From Blastomussa wellsi (Eukaryota; Cnidaria; Anthozoa; Scleractinia; Plerogyridae): DNA of 64,000 nucleotides. How positions within the stretch are numbered: the first letter of the stretch is position 1; each line of letters starts with the position of its first letter. Under the pieces are notes generated by a model, which did not search any database, had not been told where the DNA came from, and saw nothing but the letters and a program-made list of their open reading frames with translations. Location: assembly GCA_947652115.1 (NCBI GenBank), contig OX393562.1, forward strand, positions 32,753,139 through 32,817,138, written 5' to 3'. The translations under genes were made by a program, and so were the position numbers. This document shows positions 24,501-36,500 of this stretch, piece by piece.

Positions 24501-27500
24501 ACTCTGGTCATAGCAATCAGCTTGTGACCAAAAAGCTAACCTATAACAGCCGCCTAGTCTCTTCCAGTCAAAGACACCTACTTCAAAACATTTTGAAACC
24601 CCTGACTTAGGTTAGTGAAAATCAAGGACAAAAATATAGAGTATTCATTATTACAGTTCTTGATAGAAAAAAATGTTGTAGTCACTAGATAAAGTAAAGG
24701 CAAATAAGAAATTGGGTATTATTAGTTTAAGCAATGAGCTGTGGTGTGATTATATAATTATATAACTTTAGTGATTGAACTTAACCTGCACACCAAGAAA
24801 CTGGCAACAAATTAATTGCTTTCCAGCAATATGGTTCAACAAATATTTGTTAAAGTATACTGCCTAGAAACACTTTGTTGCAACTCATACCACTAGTTTG
24901 GACTGAGCTATCAACATATACCAATTTAGGATTTTATTTGTATCATCCAAATTAAACATGATTAAATTCACACTGTTTTATTAAAAGGAAATAATCAATT
25001 AAAATAAATGGAAATAAAATAAATGGAATGAAATAAAAAGGAACATTTGTGTAACACGAAGGATTGTTTCATGGCTAGTCTGACGCAGCCAAACGCAAGC
25101 CCCAAAATTTTTGATGCAAAATTCTTTCCAATATGAATTAAGGAATCAAAGTTGTGTTGTTGCTATGGCTGCATCCACACAAAGCTGGGTAAATTTGAAA
25201 ATGAAACTTTTTCCTCTGGATTGGCCTTTCATCCATGCACCAAAATCCCCAAACACAGAAAAACAGAAGATTTTGAAAACATTTCACTGAGTGGATGAAC
25301 TTGAAAATGGCAGCGCTAGGTGAAAACAGAACTTTTTGAAAATGCTGACATCACAAAAGTCAAATTAATGCAGACCCAAACAATTATTTTGTGCATGCTC
25401 TTGAATTTATTGAAGCAATTCTGGTAGGGACATCTTTCAGTATGGACAGTGAAACAGTTTGAAAATGGTATGATGTGGTCGGAAAACATTTTACCCCCTT
25501 TCAAGGCAAGAGGTCAAATTTGTCCTTTGTGGTGTGGACATAGCCAAACCCATTGGGTCATTCAATGATGGTGGCCTGAATGTAGGCTTTGTTTGACAGT
25601 TTTTTAAGTCAGCAGATATACGGACCATGTTTTGCTTCATTTTGTGTTTTGTTGTTTTTGTTTGTTTGTGTTAATTACCGGTACATTGTTTGCGGCTAGT
25701 CTGACACAGTTCTTTTGTTTCGTCCAAGCCAAGGGACTCTTCAGAGACATTTCTGCTTGGCAAACTCATTGAACAACAGACGCAAAGTCCTGTTTGCTAA
25801 CAAAATGATACCGACAATCTCACCTTATATTGCATAAGGATTCCCAACAACACAAATTCATGAGATAAATTCACTTGGCAATAAAACTTAACTTTTCCTA
25901 ATTGCATTTGTTTGTGGTTAAGTCTGATGCAGCGCTTTGATTTTGTTCTGGCCAAGGGATCCTTCAGAGACTAATCCATTGGCAAACTTGTTGAACATCG
26001 CACCCAAAGGCCCGTTCACTGACAAAATGATGACAGCAATTTCACCTAAAGATTTCTGGCCACACAAATTCGGGAGGTATTCAATAAATGTTGACAGTTA
26101 CTTGTGTTAATTGCATTGTTCGTGGCTGGCCGCTTCGGTGACATCCCAACCAAGGGAACTTTCAGAGACATTTCTGGTTGGCAAACTCATTCTATTTGCC
26201 AGGATGAAAGGAAAGTGCTGCGTCAGACAGATGTACTGTTGTGGACAGAACTACTCCTTCTAATATGGCATCGAGTGGTAATGTGGGAGCAGAAAGTAGA
26301 AAATACAGGGCTTCTGAAATTTTGTGCGATTGCGGAGCCACAAAATTCAGGTATATCTGCGGAATTGACAAAAACACACAAAATACCACGAAATTTGCTA
26401 GAAATCCAACCAAACACATGTCAGTACAACATATTTGAAATTTATCCTGGCTATTGGGGCTGCTCACTTGCCGTTAACTTGCAAATTTATCTTGAAATTT
26501 TGTAACTGCCATGAGAATACAACGTACCGCGTTCTTAGCTTTAATGTGAAAAACTGGGCACTGGCCACAAGAAGACTTTTCACTGCCACTATACAGCATG
26601 TGAAAGGAAACTGCTGTCTCTAGTAATGCAGACAGAGGTTTAATCGTACGTGCAGAACACAATGGAAGACCACAAGAATGTTTTGACTTCGCAAATGGAT
26701 TTGAACCTTCAATCACAAACAATTCTTACGTTGTAAACTGCAAAGCAACACAACAGTGCGAGGACAGAAAAGAAATTTATTGCATAGCTGTTTTCAGCTC
26801 TAAATTGCAGCTGAAAAAGGCAGTTATCCGGCTGAGTGTTTCAGTAAAGCTTATGTTTTTCTTGTCGCTCAAAACAAGTACAGTGTTGCTTTTAGAACTG
26901 TTTTGTGTTTTCATTCCTGTCCTGAATGTAACATCCTTCCATTATTTTTTTCTGGAATCTTTTTTCTTCGCTTTCCTGCAAAATTCCCACGAAATTGGCT
27001 GTTTTCTCTGCAAATTTGTCTCTGCAAATCCCACGAAATTTGACTTTTTTCCCGCAAAATATCAGAAGCCCTGAAAATAATCCTTAGCTCAGTTTGCAGT
27101 ATACCTTGTTGATTCTTTTTGTTTATTGTTGGCATTGGAATGCACCAGTTGCCTTCTGGTCCAGTTAAAAGTAGTGGAAATAGCGAGTTGATTCATATCA
27201 TTTTTGCATGGTTTGATTTTGCATTTCAATTTCACAAAAGTACAATGTTCTTATAATTTTACTCAATTATTCAAATGCAAAGATTGTTTTATATGTGGCT
27301 AAATGTAATTTAGGCGAAGTTAAAATAGAGACAATGCAAGCAGCGGTCTTCTTCATGGCAGCTCGTGTTGTTGCGGGGCAGCCTGGTAAGTCGCAGGGGT
27401 TTTGGTATTTACAGGGCTCAGGTTTCTGAGAATCAATGTGCATTCACTCTTTGAGTTTGCGAAGCCTTCGTGCTGTTCTCCCCCGCCCTTCCCCTCCCCT

Positions 27501-30500
27501 TTCAGGTAGGTATCAACACTTCAACTGAATTGCTATTCAGTGTGACGGTGCTGGATGGTGGTTGCCTCTCACAGGGTTACCATGGCTCTCGGCTCGTACA
27601 TTCTCGGTCGCACCATCCGTATAAGCACCATCCCCCAACCTCATCTATTGTTGATGAGTTTTAATGCCTGTTTGTTTAAATTTGCAATGTACATATTTTA
27701 ATTTTAGGACTCTCAGGCCCTGAATTGAATATGTGCAGTATAAAACATGAACATTGTGCAGTAATTTCCAGAATTTCAAACGGATTTGAGAGTATGATGT
27801 TTGCAGAGCTTTAAAAGTTTTTTTCGTTTCAAATGATTAATTCCAAGTGAAATTAATTTGTGACTTTTGTTCCCGCTTTGCGAGTGTCACATGAAAGTGC
27901 CAGGAAATACTGGCATTTAATTATTTAAATTTATAAGCTACATGTAAATTCAAGGCTGTGCTCTAAGGAAAATTTCAGGGAGCCCTTCGGGCTCCCAAGC
28001 GTTTTAGCTTGGGTGCCCAGGCCTAAAAGATGGTCGCCCAAATCAAAATTTCGGGGAGCCCTTCGGGCTCCCAAGAATTTTAGCTGAGGTGCCCGGGCCT
28101 CCTAGTTGGTCGCCCAAATTAATAAATCAGTCGGTTAATTATTAAAAATTCAACAAACTGTTTTTGTAACGACTCAAATAGAACTATGTGCATTTATTTA
28201 TTGTTTTTATGTTCATGAAACATTGTATCCTTTGACCTCCTGAAAACCTATCATCACTTATAGTCAAATAATTATTTAATTCACACTTACAGAAGCAGTG
28301 CAAAACTATTTTTTGAAAAATGAATAGTATACATATACCAAAGATAATCTGATAAACCTAAAACTGTCTCATTGAAGTTCAATTCAAAGCATTATGTAAG
28401 CTTAGCAAAACACTATTTCGTTTGAACTCTGCATACTTAATTCTTTAGAAATTCTTTAGACAGAGTTTAAATTGGAATTACAAATTACAAACTACGGTAG
28501 ATCAATACTGTCAACGATGTAAATCATCTTTTATGAATTAGAAATATGAACATTTTAAACAAAATTGTACAGTGATCCATTAAACACTAACTGTAACATA
28601 TCTCTGTTTCGCAGCAAAATATTCATCTCAATTTAATCATCCAACTTGCAGAAAAGGGACTGCTTTCATGTTCTTTCTTTTAGTGTTTGGGTAGCTTGAG
28701 AAGACAGGCCTACCTAACACTGTTGCTAGCGCTGTCAAATGAAAATATCCACTCCACTCTTTTGGTTTGCTGGCAACCCGTGCTTCGGACAGAATGGCCA
28801 ATTTTCTATCATGTTCAGTGTCATGAAACACTCTGTTACTACTGTTGGTTAAACACAGCGAAAAAACGGTGTTGGGGTGACGACCACCAGCGGGAAAGTA
28901 CGTAAATTTTGGATGCTGCGCGTAAAAATCAGCATGAAGAACAAGCTCAAGGGCAACAAGCAATCGTAGCAACGTTGTATATGATTCATTGCCAACCAAA
29001 GTCAGTGATGCAGCATTATACAAAAATCACCATTTCCAGTTGTTTTCACTGCCTTGTACTTTTTCTCTGCAGACTCAGGAAGATCTTCAGGAATCAATGC
29101 TTTTGCCATTTCATCTTCTTTAAGGCCCACGTGGGCATTGCATCCCAGGTTGCGAATAAATTCCTTTTGCTTTTCGTACTTTTTTTCCAGGGTACACAAA
29201 AAGCGTTTAAGCTGATCGTCTTCCGAGTCACTATTCCCCTTTATGTGGGAGTCCAAGAGTTTAAACAAGGCAGCAAGATCTTCATCCATCTTTTCTTCAA
29301 CAAAACATTGCCGCTATACTGCTCTGCTGATCAGCGAACTCGCTAATTTTTAGCCAAAGCGTGCGAAAAAAATCCCGCATGTTGTCATATGAAACCCATC
29401 GAAGTTTTCGCGCCATGAGAAACAAGGGTAAAGCTGCCGAATTTTTCATGTTTTTTTTAATGAAAAGTAAGATTAAGGTCTGTTTAGGTAATTTTTATTA
29501 AAATGTTTCGGTCAAAAATAAGAAAACTATTCTTTTTACTAATCATTTAGGTTGAAAAGAAAATTCGCTTGCGACAAATGACCGAGATCCCGTGGCGGCT
29601 TTCCCGGGAAAGCTGCCATGAATTTCCGCAACGAAACCCGCGGCCGCCCCAAAACTATTATCTTTTTTGAATTAGTCATCTTGTTGGAAAGTCATCGTTT
29701 AAGAGCAGAACAGAAGTATTTTCTTTTCTATGTTATCGGTGAAATGTTCAAGACAGTTGAGCTTTTTGTGGTTCGGTCGATTTTATTTTTAGTGCGTGAT
29801 ACGTAATAACTTGTCACGACACCAAGGACAATGCGGGACTTATAGAGTTTATACCCGTTTCTAAAACAATCGCAAAAACTAAACGTATCTTTTCTTTTTT
29901 ATACATCGTGTTTTACTGGAAAAACAATCTTAAGTTATGTTTTTGCCTTGCAGACACGGCAGTAAAAAGCCGGCTAAAATATTAAATTAGCATAGAAGAG
30001 CGACTCCCGTGTTTATTCAGCGATTTATTAATCGCCGACCATACTTTACGTCCATCAGAGCAGAAGTAACAACTTCTTTTGAAAAACTAGCTGATGAGCT
30101 ATCCCAATTTAAAGGAAAAATTTTAATGCTATTGGAAAAGCCGTTAAAATCGAAAACTGTGCAGCTAGTCAAGTTCAAAGTCAAGGATTATGCTACATGT
30201 GAATTCACGTGGAACGACCTTTGAACATCAACGCGCGCCCGATTGAACAACATTTTCTTTTACAAGAACGACTCCCGTGTTCATTTAGCGATTTATGAAT
30301 CGCCAACCGTAACCGCCAACCTGTAAGAGCAGAAGTAACAATTCTTTTTGAAAAACTAACTAACGAGCCATCCTAATTTAAAGGAAAAATTATAATACTA
30401 TTTGTAAAAGCGATTAAAATCGAAAACTGTGCAGCTTGTCATGATCAAAGTCGATGATTATGTTACACGTGAATTCGTGTGGAACGACCTTTGAACATCA

Positions 30501-33500
30501 ACGCGTGCCCGATTGAACAACATTTTCTTTTTTTTTTTTGACTGTAAATCAAGAAATCAACACCAGCATGTCGCCCGGCCGGGCGACCAAGAAAATATTT
30601 TCAGTCGCCCGAGGCCAAATGTTAGTCGCCTCAGGCGACCGGGCGCCGTTAGAGCACAGCCTTGAAATTGCCGTTTCATTTAAACATTCTTGCAAAGATA
30701 GATTCTTCCATTATTAATTCCAATATGCAAATATAATAGTTTTAACTGCTTCTGTCCAAAATATAATAATATGGTTGCAAGCACAAAATTTGATTAAACC
30801 TTTCAACACTCAGGTCTACATAAAGCAGATAAATTTTAAAGCATTTCACCTTGAACGGCTAATTTAGACGCAGACCGATAAGCGAAGGACTTCATGTTTT
30901 GTATTACTGTTTATAAGATGTGTTACGTAAGATTATAGACACAATTGTTATGCTAACTGTGCCAAATTTATTTTACTGGTGCTTGGGTCTTACCCATGTA
31001 TAAGTCAAGGGCGATTTTTTGGACTGATTTTTAGGTCGTGAAAATGTGACTTATACACGGGTAAATACGGTAAATCAAACGCAATTTCCTAATCTGTGAT
31101 TACTGATAGTACAGAAATAGGAACTTAGCAGATGCAATCTATGACAGTCTTGATTCCTGTCCACAAATTTAATGTTTTCTCCTCCATGTCGGCAACTAAG
31201 AGAGGTGTAAGATGCAAGTTTAAATCCACTGAAAATCGATTACTTTACACACACATAAGAGAATATAGTGAGAACGTAAACAATGAGAAGTGCTAGTCCA
31301 CAGCACTACATCTACGATATCAAAACGCTGTTAACCCGACCCAGTCCCCTGGACATTTTCTAAGGCAAAATAGCAGAACTTTGTGCATTCGTAAAATCGT
31401 CAATTTTTATGCTAGACATTTCATACTTGGGAATCATGCATTTCAAATGATATATTTTCTGAATATGCAAAAACATTTTTCACTCCACATGCATTTAAGT
31501 TTGGTTAATCAAACGTTCAATTTGGTTGCAGTACTAGCATTGGGGAAAAGGGTGCATGATAAACGTCACTGTTAAGGGGCCAAACAACTACATTGATTTA
31601 ATAATGTACACAAGGTTCCAACTAAGTCACAGGAATAAAGCAAAGCAATGTGACCACAAACACAGGAGATAAAAATCTTACAAATTTATCACTATTTTGC
31701 ATTTACATTGTAGTACCACCAAAAAAAATTTTGATTATTTTAACTACTTCATAAACAAAGGAAAAGGTGAAATTTAATTAGACTTCCTGCCAATAATTTA
31801 TACAAATGAAAAATCAAGTAATATTTCTACACCAGCATCTTTGTCTGGGCTCAACTTCATTTTCAAGTGTGTAATTAGTGCACAAAGAAAGCATATTGCA
31901 ACAGAACATCTCTCCTGTTTGCTTGTATATCCATGTTCCCATTAACAAAGTTATAAACTTTACATTGTTATGTGGGAATGTGTATTTCAAAATATCTAAA
32001 CAAAGAAATCATGAAACCATGTAGGAGAGCATGCCCAGCAGGCGGTCTTTATTGCAAAGTTAACAAATGATTGCAATAGTTTGGAAATATTTTGGCTAGT
32101 GCTCAAACCAGGTTTCATGACAAAAACGACGTGATTGTTTTGAAATTAAAGAAAACTTACCATATCGAGACTAAATTCCTAAAGCAATTTACTTTTTCTT
32201 AGATAGTGTACAGCGTTTTCTTAACAATGCACTTAAAAAAAATAATTATACACTCTAATGGCCTACATAAAGCAAATGATATTCAGATAATGAATGTGAC
32301 CTAGAAAATCATATAGCAATTTATGTCAAAATGTGTGGGTCATTTAAGTTACTTATTAAGGTGAAGATTTTGAGTTATTTATATTCACCAGCAGCTTTGA
32401 CCTAGGGCCAATGCTTTCTAACTGCTGGGTGTCTGTTAATCTGCCACACAGTGCACACGAATGACATCAAACAGCATAAACAAATTAAAACCCCTTTAAG
32501 TTCTAATAGTTGAGCAATGCTAGTTTAATGAACTTAACTGAACTCTTGACATAGGGAACGTGATGACAAAGCATTCTTAAATATATCTTGAAAACAACAT
32601 GGAAATACTTTCACAAAAGAGTATATCAATGACTGCCAAATTCAACACCAAATAAAAGTAATCTCAATACCCACAAATAAATTTAATCAAGATGGAATAG
32701 AAGGGCATTCAAATTGTCGCAAAATATGGACATGGAATGTTCAAGAACTTTCGGTCGTCCAAAGTTATACTAAATGCAGCAAAACAAATCAGAATTGTTG
32801 TAAATTAACATGTCCACATACAGTATATTGCCATTCACTTTACATGTGATTTTTCAACCTTAATCTGGACCAGCATAAGGATAACTAAAAACTTAAAATA
32901 CATGTGTTTAACCTCAATCAGTTACATGTATGTATATATGTCTGAGATTGTGGTCAACCTTGAGCCAATGAAAACTTTTTCGCCTGACCACTGGTGTTCA
33001 GGCCAGCCCAGCGCTTAAAATACCAGGGAGGTTAACGTCAATGGTGGCATCACCATACTGCCCGGGCACCTGTCTTTCAGCGCGTACCAAGTTGGGCACC
33101 AACGTGGCTAGAAAAGGTGAATTTTTAGCCTGAAAAGTGTTCTTTTTCTTTGCAGAAAGGCCTACATCTGACATGACAGCCTGCTACTCACAAGCAAGGT
33201 GGGTGTGCATGCTACCTGGTGACGGGTTGGCTGGGATTGATCGATTGGAAAAGCCTGTGTTTTTGCTGGAAAATTCCCAGGCCGGCCTGTGTGAGTTTGA
33301 CACGGTTCTCATGAATCCAGTCATATATATATATAAAGGATTAGTTGCCACACCACCATAATTTTGATTGTTATGATAGGAATTTCAATTTCTTTTCTTC
33401 TTGCAATAAGTGCTTAATGAACAAATAGGTAGTTTATATCAATAAACTATAAACTAGACAAAGTCATATTCAATACATGCATGTGCTTAATGAAGCAAGT

Positions 33501-36500
33501 TGGCTAAAACAAAAAATAATAATTAACAACCACTTCATGAAAATTTATGGCCTTATGCTCCTATACATGTGGCTACTGGCACGACAAAAATAGATGATGA
33601 TGACAATGATGGTGATACTGGCATGACAAAAACAGATAATGATGACAATGATGACCACGATGATGATGATGATGATGGTGCTGGTAGTGGTGGTGGTGGT
33701 AGTGATGGTGGTGGTGGTGGTGGTAGTGATGGTGATGATGATGATGATGGCATGGCTGCAAATATTTTTTTTTTACCATGAAAGGACATCACTGTGTCAA
33801 AACAGTACCGGTAGTGGTGTCAAATGCCGGAACTCCTCGATAAAGCATTGGCAACACAAAACATAAGCATTTGTACTAGAAGATATTGTCTTTACATTCT
33901 GTTTGACTACAGTTGGGATTGAATTGGCCATTGGCAAATTTTGGTTCAATAGCTAACTGTTATTTGCAGTCCTGTGATGAGTGGTTTGGTCCCGGAATTC
34001 AAATGTTAACTTAAATAACATTAATTTTTTTTAGATACACTAAGATTAATCTGATTAATCTGCAGTGATTCAAGACAGAATACTTGTCAGAGCTCCGGCA
34101 GATGCTGGGATGCATCCGGCAGATGCAAGTGTAGGGCACACTGAAGGGCTGTCACTAAGAGCCGGGGGCCAGGGAATTCCCCTTGCTACTACGAGTTTGA
34201 GCCCTGGCTACTTTGAAACAAAACCAAAACGCTGGAAAGTGAAAAGTACATCAAACAAAAATTCCCCGGTTACTTTTTTACTTTCCCCGCCTACTTGAAA
34301 AATTAATGACAGCCCTACACTGGAAAAATCTACAACACCATTCAACTTATTGGTGTGCAGTTTATTATTGCTTTGAGGTAACTGTTAGTTGTTAGTAATT
34401 TCTGGTTTCATGAGAGTTATTGGGCCTGTTTCGGGTCAACTTCAGGCTTTTCTGCATTATTTCAGGAATTCTACTTTTTGGTACATGAATTTCTCAAGTA
34501 TGCATGTCTCAGATCTTTCTGGTAAACATATTAATAAATTTTTCAACTTACAGTCTGGACTTGACAAAGAAACGTCATGGGAGGTCTGCAGTGGTGGTGG
34601 AAGACCAGCCTGTTAATTAGAAATAACATTGATTAAAAAATGAACTCTGCATATGTATAATAGTGCACATAAATGATGTACAGTCAGATTTTTGGAATAT
34701 TTTTCCTGCCTCAGTCAGAAGGGAATGAAAATAACTAAGTTTGTAATCAAGTACAATTACTTTAAGATCAATTATCCACTAGTCACTATGTCTTGACCCC
34801 ATATATCCAACATTTTTTCAAATTTATAATTTCTAAGCACATAAAAATGTAAAAAGTAAAAAGTGAAACCAAAGAAACATCCATTACAACCTTTTTCATC
34901 ACGTCCATCGATCATCAGGTTGCATGGCTATCCCAAACAACGTTTTTTTTATATACTGCAGATGTCACAGGATGACAGCGATGCACACCATTTAATAAAT
35001 TTCCATAATATTTACAGGAAGTTTCTGTCAGGTAAACAGGACCTTCTTTGTCTGTATACAACACTAGACATTGGAAGAGCCAAAGAGGCTCCCTAAGGCT
35101 GGTGCTTTGCAGCTATATATCTCACTGGTGTCTCCAATATGTCCTGATTATGTCAAACCCGTTGTGTCAGCCTTATTTTGTTATAAAATTGCTAACAGGA
35201 ATGTACTGCTAATCTTTTAAATTGAAGAATCTACATATGAAAGGAGTAAGAGGAAGGAAAACACAAGTGATATGAGGCACAAAAATAACAACACAGGATA
35301 CAAAATAGCATGAAAACAAATCACCAAATTTCTGCATGCCATAACATGCCCAGTTCGTAACTTTGTGGCTCAGTAGGTACATCATGTGCCAACCAAAAGA
35401 AAGAAAAACTAACAAAACTGCCCTGACAGCAAAAATTGAACCCAGTTATTCCAAAGGATGAACTGGGAATTGTGCTTGACAAATAAATTTGAATTTTGTA
35501 TGCTGTTAAACAGCACGTCTCACTGTTCAATTCTTATTGGTGGTGTTACGTAGCTAGGATTTGGACTAAACAATGTCAAACAGGAGCCACGGTAAAATGG
35601 AATGATAAAGTACATGTTAGGGTTTAAATTTGCTTTTGGTTTTATATTTTGTATTTCCAAAAGTGACATGAAACAAAAGCAACCAAGCAACCTAGCTTTG
35701 CAATAGACCCTTCTCCAAAATGGCGGCCGAAACTTCAAATAAGTTAAAATTAAAAACGTATACCAGCACTAGAAAGAACACCTTTACTTTAGTAACCCTG
35801 CAAAGTTTCAGCATTTCAGGTGTAATATCAACTGAAAACTGTAAGTTGAAAACTAAAAAATTTACAGACGTTTGTATGACTGGGGTGTTCTTTCTAGTGC
35901 TGGTATATGTTTTAAATTTTAACTTATTTGAAGTTTTGGCCGCCATTTTGGAGAAGGGTCTATTGCGTGTAGCTCACAAGAAAATATAAACTCAATAAAT
36001 TGACCTTGCTCCACAATGTGAGGCTTAAGTTGGTAGAGCATCACACCGATATGGCGGAGGTCACGGATTCAAATCCCGTTCCTTTGAAACTTGCTTATTC
36101 TCTAAGTCTCTAAAAGAAGATCATTTCTCACTTTCAAGTTGTCTATATTTTCTCCAAACAGTAGGAATACTGTGTCAAATTGCAAGGACTTTTCAGGACT
36201 CATCAAAACATTCAAAGACTCTTCAAGGCCTTTGGCAGATTCAAGGACTTTTCAAGATGAAAACCAAAATTCAAGGCCTTTGCAAGATTGTCCAAACATG
36301 TGTTTAGTGCACCTTTCAATAACAAGAAAAATAATATCTAGCTAGAACCTGACTGACTGTTTTTCACTGCTATCAGTCATAACAATTATTATGACAACAA
36401 TCAACAATAATTTAAAATGTAAAGAAACAAAAAATGGATAAAAATGTACCAATCACAACCAGTGGACAAGACCTTTTTACTTTTAACCCCATTAAGTGAA

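Larger units (their letters stand above)
27951..30664 (-). mobile_element. TIR DNA transposon, 2.7 kb, with 5-bp target duplication
   Basis: Perfect 16-bp terminal inverted repeats (CAAGGCTGTGCTCTAA at the left, its reverse complement at the right) are flanked by direct repeats AAATT (27946-27950 and 30665-30669). The left subterminal region has two copies of 'gggagcccttcgggctccc', and the right has 'gtcgcccggccgggcgacc'. Inside are a broken OTU-like gene on the minus strand (28637-29289) and a 268-bp direct tandem duplication (30001-30534). No transposase is recognised, so the copy is probably non-autonomous. It lies in the intron between e8 and e9. Confidence 0.85.

Noticed and set aside
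33553..33866. Overlapping ORFs rich in His, Ser/Pro, Asp/Gly or Met/Val
   Set aside because: They are translations of a GAT/GGT microsatellite in different frames.
34552..34609. Alternative reading of exon e8 as [19 protein letters not shown], which would join directly to e9
   Set aside because: It fits the downstream phase but does not resemble the family. The [12 protein letters not shown] frame matches the GLPSS region, so the phase gap is better explained by a missing exon.
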